Positions 11,684 through 22,402 of a stretch of DNA of 64,000 bases are shown one piece after another. The stretch's first letter is position 1, and each line of letters begins with the position of its first letter. The DNA comes from Chaetoderma sp. LZ-2023a (Eukaryota > Mollusca > Caudofoveata > Chaetodermatida > Chaetodermatidae). A program made the translations under genes and the position numbers. The notes beneath the pieces are model-generated. The model did not search any database. It saw only the letters and a list, made by a program, of their open reading frames with translations, and had not been told where the DNA came from. Location of the stretch: the NCBI GenBank assembly GCA_034401795.1, contig CM067371.1, forward strand, positions 79,858,402-79,922,401. The letters are read 5' to 3'.

Positions 11684-12552
11684 GTCCATTTGTAACGCGC
11701 CAAAATCCCTGCGCAGCATGCTTTAAGCGCTTAGAAAGCTTATCTAGAGTATTCTAGAAAAAATACAGATCAAGGTGTTGGATAACATTTTTGAAAGTAA
11801 CATGTCTTGAGTCTAGATTTAAATGTGCTCAGGTTTGGGGATGTTTTGATGTCCAAAGGCCATTTATTCCATAGGATGGGAGCTGAGTAAGAGAATGTGT
11901 TTTGGCCATATGTATTCATTCGGAATTTAGGAATGTTAAGTTGTTTTTTGCTTTCTGATCTGAGTGAACGGCGGGGACTGTAAAGTACTAAGAGTTCGGC
12001 GAGGTAGGCCGGTGCAGTACCTTCTAGGCATTTGTAAGTTAAGCAGAGAATTTTGAACTCGATACGTTTATCGACGGGTAGCCAGTGTAGATTACGGAGT
12101 ATTGGAGTAATGTGATCGTATTTACTACATAGTGACACGATTCTTGCAGCTGTGTTTTGTATTGCTTGCAAACGATTGATGAGATTTTTTGGCGCACCGA
12201 CGAGTAGGCTATTGCAATAGTCGACACGTGACATAACTGTCATTAGAACAAGTGTAGCGGTAGCTTCTCTTGTCAGATATTTTCTAATGTAGGCGATGTT
12301 GCGTAATTGCATAAAACATACTTTACACAGGTAGTTAACGTGATCTTTCATGCTTAAGTCGGTGTCCAAAATTACACCAAGATTTTTTACTATATTAGAG
12401 ATTGGAATTGAGCTAGCTCCTACAGCAAGACTGGGTAGCTCAGCTTTGTCTCGTCTAAGTGATGGTCCTATTAATATGGCTTCAGTTTTCTCATCATTTA
12501 ATTTAAGCATGTTTGTCGACATCCATGACTTTACATCAGCACAGCAGTCCCA
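11684..12552 (-). pseudogene. 5'-truncated CR1/L2-like LINE (C-terminal part of ORF2)
   Basis: An uninterrupted minus-strand frame runs from about 12552 to a stop at 11770. It covers the end of the RT domain and the thumb/connection region of a non-LTR retrotransposon. Recognisable family segments are SWMSTNMLKLNDEKTEAILIG near the start, NLGVILDTDLSMKDHVNYL, SRVDYCNSLLVGAPK, AARIVSLCSKYDHITPILR, NLHWLPVDKRIEFKILCLTYK and YGQNTFSYSAPILWN. The catalytic YxDD block would lie upstream and is missing: an in-frame stop at 12553-12555 and loss of similarity mark the 5' truncation. The 3' UTR (11684-11769) leads to the (TAA)n tail. No internal stop in ~780 bp suggests a fairly young insertion. It cannot move on its own. 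Confidence 0.88.
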
Positions 12553-12555
12553 TTA

Positions 12556-12965
12556 TCCCAGCTATGATAACATATCCTAATTAACTAATTACGGAAACCA
12601 AACCTAGTCTACTGTCGGTGCAAAGACTGTGAAATAGAAACAGCAGATAGCCATAGGACATATTAAATATCTGAAATCAGGGGAAGGCAAGAAGTCTTAC
12701 AAGTTCATATCAAAGTAAACTATGTGATGGTCTATAATTCCTCAAAGAGAGTTCTATGCTTTTAAATGTTGACCAGAAACCCGCCATGTTGCTTGGTAAA
12801 GAACGTGCTACATGTTACACCATGCTTTCAAACATTGGGACAGTACAACTTATATACAAATCCATTACTAGCATTAGTTCATATTGAGATAAATAGACTT
12901 TCAGCTCAAGCAATATTCAAATAGATTAGAGGTTGTTGTCTATTCAGCCAAGCTGTTCTCTGTGT
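12556..12965. other. No supported gene
   Basis: Unique AT-rich sequence between the LINE and an HP-CRE copy. Confidence 0.4.
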
Positions 12966-12966
12966 G

Positions 12967-13312
12967 GTAATGGACCTTTCCATTTTAACTATGCCCCGCC
13001 CATCTCTAGCTAAGCCCCCCCCCCACGCGTATAGAGGTAAGCTATTGAATATTTTGGAACTAATTTGACTGGACGCTCTTACTGCCATAGGCAACTGGGC
13101 GCTGGCTGTTACTGCCATAGGCAGCAACAGCGTCCGGTCAAATTAGTTTCAAAATATTCAACAACATGTTTATTAAATAGAAGAGAATACAATTCGTACA
13201 TCGTGTCGGACTATAAAGACGGGACAAATATAATCATTTATGACGTTATTATTATGACGTCATCCTACACGCCGCTTAGCCGATTACGCTGTCATATGAC
13301 GTCATTGTCTTT
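12967..13312 (+). repeat. HP-CRE element copy with expanded hairpin loop
   Basis: It runs from AATGGACCTTTCCATTTTAA to ATATGACGTCATTG. The hairpin arms are nearly complete. The loop is enlarged by duplication: TTACTGCCATAGGCA occurs twice (13079 and 13109). TGACGTCA sites are near 13254 and 13297. This is the first of three same-orientation copies within 1.4 kb. Confidence 0.85.
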
Positions 13313-13461
13313 ATTTTTCTTAGTGAAATGACGCATTAGTTTTAGCCTACATGTCACATACAATACTCATTATGTCTTGCATTTAGCATCCTATTGATTT
13401 ACATTGACACAATTATCTTGAATGTATAGTTTCTGCCTTGGTCAGCGAGGATTTTCTGAAT

Positions 13462-14030
13462 TCACTTTAGCTATATCCCGTCCATCTCTAGCTAAGCCCC
13501 ACCGACGCTTTGCCCGTAATAGGATCGATCGTACCCTGAATCTAAATTTCGAGAAACTACACCGGTAAGCTGTTGAATATTTTAACGCTAATTTGACTGG
13601 GCGCCGTTGCTGCCTACGAAAACAACAGCGCCCAGTCAAATTAGTTTTAAAATATTCAACAGAATGGTTATTAAGTTGCAAAGACATACAACGCGTACAC
13701 TTGACGTATTATTAACCCTTTAATGACTAAATTTGGTCAAGAATATCGAAATATTTGCTAAATATAGGTAATTTTGGAAAACTTATCACTAGAATTACAG
13801 GCGAGGCAGTCATTTCAGTGATATATTTTCAAAATAGTCTTCTCATGGCCTGTAAATGAACATTCCTCAAGACCACTACAGAGGCCTGTGTTGTTCGGCT
13901 TGGCCGTGAAAGGGTTAGGTGGTCATGATGGACTTGGATACGCCATTCACTACGTATTTTGATTAAGACATCAGCTTACATGTGACGTAACTAATTATGA
14001 TGTCATATACTTGAGCGACAAATTGGATTC
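13462..14030 (+). repeat. HP-CRE element copy interrupted by a TTAA MITE
   Basis: The left part (13462-13711) has the CCCGTCCATCTCTAGCTAAG segment, GGATCGATCG and a well-preserved hairpin, CTGTTGAATATTTTAACGCT to ATTAGTTTTAAAATATTCAA. A P1 MITE occupies 13712-13918. The distal CRE-containing arm resumes at 13919. The MITE is therefore younger than this copy. Confidence 0.82.
13712..13918. mobile_element. TTAA palindromic MITE (P1) nested in an HP-CRE copy
   Basis: The left end is TTAACCCTTTAATGACTAAA. The right end is GGCCGTGAAAGGGTTAG, whose reverse complement is CTAACCCTTTCACGGCC. The inverted termini TAACCCTTT are clear, and the right TTAA has mutated to TTAG. Internal P1 sequence (GGAAAACTTATCACTAGAAT, TCAAGACCACTACAGAGGCC) is present with a weakened central palindrome. 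Confidence 0.75.
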
Positions 14031-14034
14031 TTCA

Positions 14035-14405
14035 ATGGACCATTCCAGTTTAGCTATGCCCCTCCCATCACTAGTTAAGCTCCACCTACACCTCGCTCGT
14101 GTTGGGATCGATCATTGAACCCAATTTCCAGACAACTATACAGGTCATCTGTTGATTATTTTGAAACTAATTTGACGGTGCGCTGTTGCTGCCTATGTCA
14201 GCAATAGCCTCTTGTAAAATTAGTTTCAAAATATTCAACAGAATGTTTATTAAATGGTAAAGACATACAATTCGTACAACGTGTCAGACTATTAAGCGCT
14301 AAAGATGGACTATTGCGAATCATTCACGACGTCATGAGTATGACGTCATCCTACAGGTCACATAGTTCATTATGACGTCATATGATTGGGTGAGCAAATG
14401 GATTC
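14035..14405 (+). repeat. HP-CRE element copy
   Basis: It starts AATGGACCATTCCAGTTTAG and has a GCTCCACCTACACCTCGCTC segment and GGGATCGATCATTGAACC. The hairpin arms are TCTGTTGATTATTTTGAAAC and TTAGTTTCAAAATATTCAAC. Distal TGACGTCA sites are at about 14342 and 14373. Confidence 0.82.
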
Positions 14406-16064
14406 ATGAATTGATTTACAAAAACATTCAATAATGACTATGGTTTATCTTCATGGACAGTTGCCGTCTCGAAGCTTGAGAATGAACGCTGTAATGTATG
14501 GGTCACTAGACAACCTTGTCCAGAACATGTGACTCGGATGAAACACATTGCCAAAATGTCAGTCACCAAGACGCTAATATTGCCAATATCGACTATCCTG
14601 CCATGTCTAACCTACATTGTCTTTACATCAGCAATACTATAAATTAGGCACAGAAGCAGTGGATCTGACACTTTACAGACTATGGTCTGGGAGGATGGGG
14701 GATCTCTTGTTATGTATTAGACCATCTTACGATTGAATAGTGAATGTGCGTGAATATATAATCTATGTAGGCTGATATAGGGGTCGCTTGGCTTTTCTTG
14801 CCAATGGCCTATATTTCATAACAGGCAAACCCATTATCCACAAAGCAATATACATGGATACTAATGTATAAACGGGTGTAGTGGCTTACCATCAATTAGT
14901 ACTCTGATAGAAATATATACGTGGCATGAATGGAAACTTTAAAAATAGGAACACGATAAATACTAAGCAGACAACTAACGACAGTTTTCCTGCTAGTATA
15001 TGACATTATTATGATTTAGATTATCGTGGTCTTATCATATTTACCAGAGAATTAAACGTTGCAAATTAGAGGCTGTACATGAAATCGCAATTTGGTTATG
15101 TTTAGAGACTGGCTCAGGCGGTCGCTATCATGTCATCTTTTGCTGGGTGAAACATTAATAGTAAAATATTAATATTTGAATTTTAATATTCAAATATAAA
15201 TAAATTTTAAAAAGATGTAATCAATGAACAAAACGAAATAAGCCATCGTTTGATTGCTATGATTACACACATTTTCAATGATGCTCAATACTGAACATCA
15301 TTGGTTCAGCTACTATAGTTTGAACTAGTGCGTGATACAGTCTGTTGCAAGTAAACTACCATTGCTCGATAACAAAGGGATCTCATTCCTAATGTGTGGT
15401 AATAGTCTGAATGTTGTCCTCTGAGTATCACCTACAAGAGATGATATTAGACATGAGTTTATAAATGCAAACAGCCACTCACCTCGCAATGTTTTACCAT
15501 AATATCAGAAAGTGATGCATAGCAAAAGGTGACGATATTAGCAGTATACTGATCAATCCCAGGTGCTAAGTTTTTTCCTGAACCAGATAAACGGCGTAAT
15601 TGACTGGTAGGTAGCCAAATATCAAGGCGTCCCAAAAGGTGGCGGCAGGGTGCACATGTTATAGCCTATTAAGCCTCCTTTAACGCTTAGATGACTAAGA
15701 AATGAAATATTGCACGGTGAAACCAAATGATCCCTGATACCATATTCTAGATTTATTCATCATACGGTCATTAAGTCTAAGAAGCCATGTCACTATTATT
15801 TTATGTGATCATTCAGAGGGGAGCTCGCGGGGAGCTTCCGGTGTTCTCTATTATGATTGATGATACCGACGTACAGAATGATATTCCGCGGGCAATCGGC
15901 AATTCAAAGCAATTGACAATAGTGATCGTCTAGGCAAGGAAATGTAACAAGTGTCCAATATTTGCCGTGAACAGCTCATCCCATAAATTTACTGTCTGCG
16001 TTATAGTCAACCTGGCCTGCAGATTGACAATTTAGATAAGATATATGGTTTGGCATGATGGAAT
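14406..16064. other. No supported gene
   Basis: 1.6 kb with no frame over 60 codons and no recognisable repeat. A short AT-only stretch lies at 15155-15205. Confidence 0.55.
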
Positions 16065-16067
16065 CCA

Positions 16068-16425
16068 TTTCATGCTACACTCGGCCCATTTCTAGCTAAC
16101 CCTCGACCCCATTTTGGTTCGAGTGTTGGAATCGATTTGAGACTGAATCGTGAATCCACAGACTCTAAACGTCAAGGTAAGCTGTGGAATATTTAGAAAC
16201 TAATTTTATTACCTTATCCCATATTTTGGCAGCAACTACTCTCAGTCAAATTAGTTTCCAAATATCTAAAAGAATGTTTATTAAATTGTAATTTCAGAAA
16301 ACCATACAATCACATATTCGTGGCGGACTTTTCGACTTTCGTGACTGAGTTGCATTGTGACATCCTCTAACTAGTGACCTAATTGGTTGTGACTTCAGAG
16401 ACTTGAGTGGCAGATCTAATCCCTT
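16068..16425 (+). repeat. HP-CRE element copy, diverged
   Basis: It starts GGAATCCATTTCATGCTACA, then CGGCCCATTTCTAGCTAACC. The hairpin arms TAAGCTGTGGAATATTTAGA and TTAGTTTCCAAATATCTAAA are partly decayed. The CRE sites have decayed to TGACATC and TGACTTCA. This appears to be an older subfamily, resembling the copy around 36776-37520. Confidence 0.7.
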
Positions 16426-17640
16426 CATTGAATTTTAATGCTAGTAATTTATCACAATCTGTGCAACGCTCTCATACTCGTATCGTGTAGCAGGCTCGAG
16501 TTTCTGTGGAAAGTTGAACGTGTGCATAGTAGTGCGAGAATGGAAATGACAACAAACATTTCATACCTTACACCCTTGTTACCTTTCACTCTAATTTAAG
16601 ATTGCACGGTGCAAGTTAATGAGTAAAGCGCCCTTTGGCCAACGGGAGTAACCAGCAAACAGAGCAGCTAATGAATTGATCATGAAGGAAATTATCCAAC
16701 TGAATAAGGTTGTTGCAGTCTGAGTAGCTTATCTTTTGTTAGCTGTAAATCGACAGTGAGATTACTTTGCATTTTGGCTGGGTTTTCGCATGAGTCTCAA
16801 GTTGGAATTCAATGTGACATTCATATGTTCCTATTGTTATTCAATATCTTACCCTTAGGGAAATTGGATTTGGTATTGAAAAAGAATGTTTGTGTCAGGC
16901 GGGAGACGGTGGAGACCTGATTCTTTGTGGATGGTATCAGGGGTTTTATTCACTTCCATAAATGATGCATCACGGTGGCAGTTACCCACACACCAGTTTC
17001 ATTACCAGTGTCAGTGAGCAGCCACTCCTAGCTTTTCAAGTTTATCAGAAAAGATTTTTCATGGAAAAGACTGTACCGTACCAGACTTTTGCTCGACAGA
17101 GATACTTTACTTCCCGATATCAATATCAGTTTCTGTAATATCGCTATCGATGTTCTGTCATTTGGCTAGACGTTTATGTTAGGGGTTGGTGTGAATGGGA
17201 GACCGGTGCTGGATGATTAAATTAATTCCATCAATGAAAATACATAGCTGTCAACGTTGTGGTGAGAGATTGAATATGTAGTCAATTACCCAGATCAGCA
17301 TCTTCATCCTCAACAACTGTAGCGATTCACAGCTCAGCTACACCGTTTCTTTTCATAATCATGACATTATATCTTATTTGTCAAATACCTAAAGGATAAC
17401 TTTGTTGGAGATCGTGAATCTGATATTTGAGTAATATACAGCACTGCATGTCTTAAAGAGCCACGCTTGACAGCATCACTACACACCAGTTATTATCGGA
17501 AACACAGTTGACCCTAAGAAGGTGGTCTGCTTAGAGAGGTGCATGCAATAGTAAAGTAATCAAGCTGCGGGGTCAATATGTTTGGAAGCTGGATGTCCAA
17601 TTTATTGCACATTGTCTCACACTAGGTGAAGATCCGATAA
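16426..17640. other. No supported gene
   Basis: No coding or repeat signal recognised upstream of the minisatellite. Confidence 0.5.
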
Positions 17641-17644
17641 CAGA

Positions 17645-19088
17645 TGCGTCCATCGGCTCCATGATATTGGTATTGACACGGGTGCACGTGATGACAGCCT
17701 GCCACTCATTGATGCACGTGATAAGAACCTCAGACTCAATGATGCACCTGATAACGGCCTGATTCTCATTGATGTACGTGATAAGAGCCAGATACTCACG
17801 GATGCACGTGATAACAGCCAGATACTCACGGATGCACGTGATAACAGCCAGATACTCACGGATGCACGTGGTAACAGCCTGATGCTCACTGATGCACGTG
17901 ATAACAGCGTGATACTCACTGATACAAGTGATAACAGCGTGATACTCAATGATGCACGTGAGGACAGCCTAATACTCACTGATGCACGTGATAACAGCCA
18001 GATACTCATTGATGCACGTGATGACAGCATACTACTCACTGATACACGTGATGACATTCTGGTACTCACTGATGCACGTGACAACCGGATGATACTCACT
18101 GTTACATGTGACAATAGGATGATACACACTGATACACGTGATAACAGGATGATACCCACTGATGCACATGACAACAGGATGATACTCATTGATACACGTA
18201 ATAACAGCCTGATACTCACTGATGCACGTGGTAACGGCCTGATAATCACTGATGCACGTGATACCAGCCTGATAATCACTGATGCACGTGGTGACAGCCA
18301 GATACTCACTGATGCACATGATGACAGTCTGATACTCACTGATGCACCTGATGACAGCCTGATACACACTGGTGCACGTGACAACTGGATGATACTCACT
18401 TTTACACGTAACAATAGGATGATACACACTGATACACGTGGTAACAGGATGATAATCAGTGATGCACTTGATGACTGTCTGATACTTACTGATGCACGTG
18501 ATAACAGCAAGATACTCACTGATGCAGATGAGGACAGCCTGATACTCACTGATACACATGATTACAGTCTGATACTCACTGATGCACCTGATGACAGTCT
18601 GATACACGCTGATGCACGTGACAACCGGATGATACTCACTGTTACACGTAACAATAGGATGATACACACTGATACACGTGATAATAGGATGATACACACT
18701 GATACACGTGATGACAGTCTGATACTCACTGATGCACGTGATGACAGCCTGATAGTCACTGATGCACGCGATGACAGCCAGATACTCACTGATGCACGTG
18801 GTGACGGCCTGATACTCACTGATGCGCGTGATAGCAACCTGATACACCATGATGCACGTGACAACCGGGTGATACTCACTGTTACACGTGAAAATAGGAT
18901 GATACACACTGATACACGTGATAACAGGATGATACTCACCGATGCACGTGATAACAGCCTGATACTCACTGATGTACGTGATAACAGCCCGATACTCACT
19001 GATGTACTTGATGAAAGCCTGATACTCATTGATGCACGTGATAACAGGATGATACTCTCTGATACACATGCCATTGGGATGATAATCC
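17645..19088. repeat. 30-bp minisatellite, ~48 units, with E-box core
   Basis: The monomer is approximately GATACTCACTGATGCACGTG followed by ATAACAGCCT, repeated about 48 times with 70-97% similarity. Most units contain the palindromic E-box CACGTG. There is a higher-order pattern: units reading GTGACAACCGG (or TGG) then a unit with GTTACACGTAACAATAGG recur at about 18079, 18379, 18619 and 18859, giving periods of 300, 240 and 240 bp (10, 8 and 8 monomers). Because 30 is divisible by 3, several frames are open for hundreds of codons on both strands; these are not genes. Confidence 0.95.
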
Positions 19089-19203
19089 AAGATCAATGAT
19101 CAGATTATTATGAGTGGGATGCCCAAGGAGTTGACAACAATCTGTCGTTCGTATAGAAGAGCTATAGAAGTCGTATGGTTAACCAACCACTTTGTATTAG
19201 AAT

Positions 19204-19565
19204 GGGCCGTTCCATTTTAGCTATGCCCCACCCATCTCTAGCTAAGCTCCGCCCACACCTCGCTTGTGTTGGGATCGATCGACCTCTGAACTCTCTGACT
19301 ATCAATTTCCAGAAAGCTATACAGGTAAGCTATTGAATATTTAGAACTAATTTGACTGGACGCTGTCAAATTAGTTTCAAAATATTCAACAGCATATTTA
19401 TTAAAGAGTAGAGACAAACAATTCGTACAATGTGTCGGATGAGTAAGAATTAAAGACGGGCCAAATAAAATCATTATGACGTAATGATTATGGCGTCATC
19501 CTACACGCCATTTAGCTGATTTTGACGTCATATCACGTCAGGTTGATAGATGGATACTCTGGAAA
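19204..19565 (+). repeat. HP-CRE element copy with shortened hairpin
   Basis: It starts AATGGGCCGTTCCATTTTAG and has GGGATCGATCGACCTCTGAA. The arms meet at GGACGCTGTCAAATTAG, so the loop and inner stem are deleted. Distal sites have decayed to TGGCGTCA and TGACGTCAT. Confidence 0.82.
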
Positions 19566-20420
19566 TGTGAATTAGTGGAATGACGTGGTTGTGTGCTGTG
19601 TATATAGCTTTCCTTTACCAACATTGTGTTGTTCGACTCTCCAGTTCTGGCACTATATATGTGATCTTGAATGACAACATGGTTCACCATATCACTTTAT
19701 TCACCTGAACACAAGTGTGACTCCACAAGGTTATTCACGTTAGTAAAATAATTTTGCCTTGCTCTGATGTATCATTTGCCACCACCATCACCTTTGTAAT
19801 ATAGTAACCTTCTATCGTTAATTTCAGTTCTTTCTCTGATATGGCCTTGAATGATCTCTAAAGGTGAAGTTTATGACTTTATTTGGGTCAGATTGCTTGG
19901 GCATCTTCAAATGTGTGTTCCTTGTGTCAAAATAGGTAGAATTCCATTAAATCCCTTTTACAAACATGGTAACAAAGTCTGGCACTGACGGCAAAACTAT
20001 TTTAGGTGGCTAGTGGTCAAATAATCTATCTATGTAAGGTTTATATAACGATTTTGAAAATGATGTCAAATCTTATGAAAAGAGGGTTGGTTGGGGTGGG
20101 GGAGTATATGAAAAAGTAAAAAATAAAAAGAATTGCTCAAGGGTGTCACCCAATAGATTCTGACTCTGTATGCCACAAGAATCCTCAAACAGCCAAAAGC
20201 TCAACCATAGACAGCAATTCTACGTTCACCCCAAAACCTGGACTTATCTGCCGGAATAAAATAGCTATTGTCATTGTAACAAACGCCGAGTATTCAGTAC
20301 AGATCAGAAATAACGTTGCTGCCTATAAGGTTCAAAATATTGAACAGAGCTTTCTTAAATCGTGTTCAAACTACTAATAACTAACAGGCTTCTGATTCTT
20401 TTGGAGACATGAGTAGTTAT
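19566..20420. other. No supported gene; short hairpin-element remnant
   Basis: Unassigned sequence. GTTGCTGCCTATAAGGTTCAAAATATTGAACAG at 20313-20345 is a fragment of an HP-CRE hairpin arm. Confidence 0.45.
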
Positions 20421-20587
20421 GCCGAGCGGTAGGCGCCCACTTTGATTGGAGGAGAGCTTTGGGACGTCACACAGCTTTCCCACGCCCACTTCCATATATG
20501 GGCATGGGCGGAATCTCATTTAAATATGCTAATGAAGTGACGTAATAAAGCTCTCCTCCAATCAAAGATGGGCGCCTACCGCTCGGC
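20421..20587. promoter_or_regulatory. 40-bp-arm inverted repeat upstream of the element's genes
   Basis: The left arm 20421-20460 begins GCCGAGCGGTAGGCGCCCAC and contains TTGATTGGAGGAGAGC. The right arm 20547-20587 is its reverse complement except for one 1-nt indel. The 86-nt centre also holds opposed GACGTCAC/GTGACGTAA and CGCCCAC/ATGGGCG segments, so the whole 167 bp could form a cruciform. The motif GAGCGGTAGGCGCCC recurs at about 21420 and, with one or two changes, near 21007 and 21075 in the promoter region. That ties this structure to the element rather than to the host. It could be a terminal or origin-type structure, or an inserted short MITE. Confidence 0.65.
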
Positions 20588-20963
20588 GCTGGTTAGTATT
20601 TTGGGGTAGGGGCTGCCCTGATGTATCTATCCCCACCCCTCCCGCCCATATATATACCGTCCACCATCAAAAATTGATGGTTTTTGGTAACTACAGCTTA
20701 CTGACATTCTGGGTAAAGTTTCCATTTGTAAAATCCAATCAATGGCTGAAAAGAATAACTGAAAGATGAAAACATGAAAACATGAAATAGAATGTAACAT
20801 GATATGATTAAGACTTTATTCAGTAAAAGATGTATAGTGAAATTCTGTGAAGTAGAATCATAGTTGAAGAGATATTCAGTAGTGAACTCGTATAGCTCTA
20901 AACCACGAAGTGTTCACTCTGAGTTCTGATGATCAAGTGATTTGAAGACCCTCTTATATACTA
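20588..20963. other. Spacer between inverted repeat and promoter repeats
   Basis: No gene. It contains CCATCAAAAATTGATGG, a short perfect palindrome at about 20662-20678, and AT-rich text. Confidence 0.4.
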
Positions 20964-21605
20964 GGCTGAGCTGTCAATCAAAAATCATGCTTGAATTTGA
21001 TTGGTCGAGCGGTAAGCGCCCTTAATGATTGACTAAGGCGAAATGACCTACATTCGTGCTTTAATTTGATTGGACAAGCGGTGGGCGCCCCTAATGATTG
21101 GCTGAGGGGAAATGAGCAGGGGGAAGTATGATTAATGATCTGTTGTAGATGCACTAAGAAACTTTAGCTGTACTTAAAAGGACACTCGCACTCATGAGTA
21201 CAGAAATGAGCTGGAAAGCTATGGATTGGCTAAGGACAAATGAGCGGGAATGGTATGGATTGGTTAAGGAGAAATGAGCGGGAAAGCTATGGATTGGGTA
21301 AGGGGAAATGAGCGGGAGAGGTATGATTAATGACCTAGAATCATGTTTGAATTTGATTGGACGCCCCTAACGATTGGCTAAGGAGAAATGACCAACATTC
21401 GTGCTTGAATTTGATTGGACGAGCGGTAGGCGCCCCTAGCGATTGGCTATGGAGAAATGAGGGGAAAATTATGATTAATGGTGTAACATGAGTAATATTT
21501 TGTAACGGAAAACTATAAAAAGATGAAATTTTTTTGACAAAACATCTAATTCTACCTCAAAATATCACAAAGTATTTCGAAGATATTTAACTTAGTAACT
21601 TTTCA
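20964..21605 (+). promoter_or_regulatory. Repeat-rich promoter/upstream region of the gene array
   Basis: Modules recur in one orientation: TTGAATTTGATTGG followed by GAGCGGTAGGCGCCC, then GATTGGCTAAGGAGAAATGA. About a dozen GATTGG motifs (reverse CCAATC, the NF-Y-type CCAAT box) lie between 20998 and 21448. A ~35-bp unit with GGATTGGCTAAGG is tandemly repeated three times at 21215-21320. TATGATTAATG recurs at about 21127, 21319 and 21470. A TATA-like ACTATAAAAAG sits at about 21510-21520, 85 nt before the first ATG (21606). The arrangement predicts a strong CCAAT/TATA promoter driving the plus-strand genes. Confidence 0.6.
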
Positions 21606-22055
21606 ATGGACACTTCTTATTTTGCTGGTTGTTCTTCTCCTATTGATCATGGGCGTGCAAGATATATTCATGTAGTAAAGGTACATGCCGAAAATGTGGT
21701 TGACATTAGACAGTTTAGTGGAATCCGAGGTTATCCTACGAAACGTGGATTATATTTAAATGCAGAACGTTTTAAAAAGCTTTCCGATAAGATTTTTACA
21801 TTTGAAGGAGTCGTTCGGCAAGCATGTAGCAAAGACGGTGTTGAAGAGACTCAGTACACCTATGAACTTCAACTTGGCTGTAAAGTTAGCATCTCGTCGA
21901 AATATCCTTGTGTTGATATAAGACGATTCTTTCAACTGCCTACATCCCACATTGAAAAACCTACTAGACGTGGAATATATTCAACAGATCGCGAGTGGGA
22001 TATTCTTAAGAATAATATCTGGGTGATAGAGTCAGAACTTGAACAGTATATTTGA
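21606..22055 (+). CDS. Tandem PC4-like ssDNA-binding / transcription coactivator protein
   Basis: 149 aa, intact, first gene after the TATA box. It holds two copies of a PC4/p15-type domain. Domain 1 spans about residues 20-70 (VDIRQF at 32-37, KRGLYLNAERFKKL at 46-59). Domain 2 spans about 86-146 (KVSISSKYPCVDIRRF at 93-108, RRGIYSTDREWDIL at 121-134). PC4 domains bind single-stranded and melted DNA as homodimers, and in eukaryotes act in transcription and repair. A protein with two domains in one chain could form the dimer-like fold alone (inference). As the first gene it may be an early protein acting in DNA replication or in transcription of the element. The 3' end runs to within 6 nt of the next ATG. 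Confidence 0.75.
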   Translation: MDTSYFAGCSSPIDHGRARYIHVVKVHAENVVDIRQFSGIRGYPTKRGLYLNAERFKKLSDKIFTFEGVVRQACSKDGVEETQYTYELQLGCKVSISSKYPCVDIRRFFQLPTSHIEKPTRRGIYSTDREWDILKNNIWVIESELEQYI

Positions 22056-22060
22056 AAACA

Positions 22061-22393
22061 ATGGCGCAAAAGTTACTTGACTTACACGAGGACCTTTCAT
22101 CTGTTAGATCACTACCAACACATGGAAATACAGAACCGGGTATAGCCATATATACAAATGAGAATGTAACGGGGAATCGACTTCAACCTAGAATAATGAT
22201 GGATTTAAAGCAGTGGAACTCTGTAGGTGACATTCTCCGAGAAGGAAAAATGGTTAATTGTCTTTTCACCGAGAATGATTTTCATTTATCTTTAGCTGAG
22301 ACTGAACTTAAAATCACAATAATACCGCTTGTGAAAAAAAAAAAAAGGACCTTTGAGCACACATTTTCACGCAAGTTATTGAATAGCGCTTGA
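22061..22393 (+). CDS. Small protein, possibly a diverged PC4-like domain
   Basis: 110 aa, intact, start ATG at 22061, 5 nt after the previous stop. The segment LQPRIMMDLKQWNSVGDIL (about 41-59) resembles the basic-hydrophobic-QW-x-x-L part of PC4 domains. The part before it, EPGIAIYTNENVTGNRL, could be the preceding strand region. The similarity is weak. The C-terminus is basic (VKKKKRTFEH, encoded by a 13-A run at about 22334-22346, a likely site of length errors). Its position next to the tandem PC4-like gene supports a related DNA-binding role, but this is inference. Confidence 0.5.
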   Translation: MAQKLLDLHEDLSSVRSLPTHGNTEPGIAIYTNENVTGNRLQPRIMMDLKQWNSVGDILREGKMVNCLFTENDFHLSLAETELKITIIPLVKKKKRTFEHTFSRKLLNSA

Positions 22394-22402
22394 GGAATTA
22401 GA

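Noticed and set aside
12039..12580. Frames overlapping the LINE on either strand
   Set aside because: Shadows of the RT frame; only the minus frame at 11770-12552 has family motifs.
17617..19099. Long open frames (up to 405 codons) on both strands
   Set aside because: They are translation of the 30-bp minisatellite; the period is a multiple of three, so several frames stay open at once.
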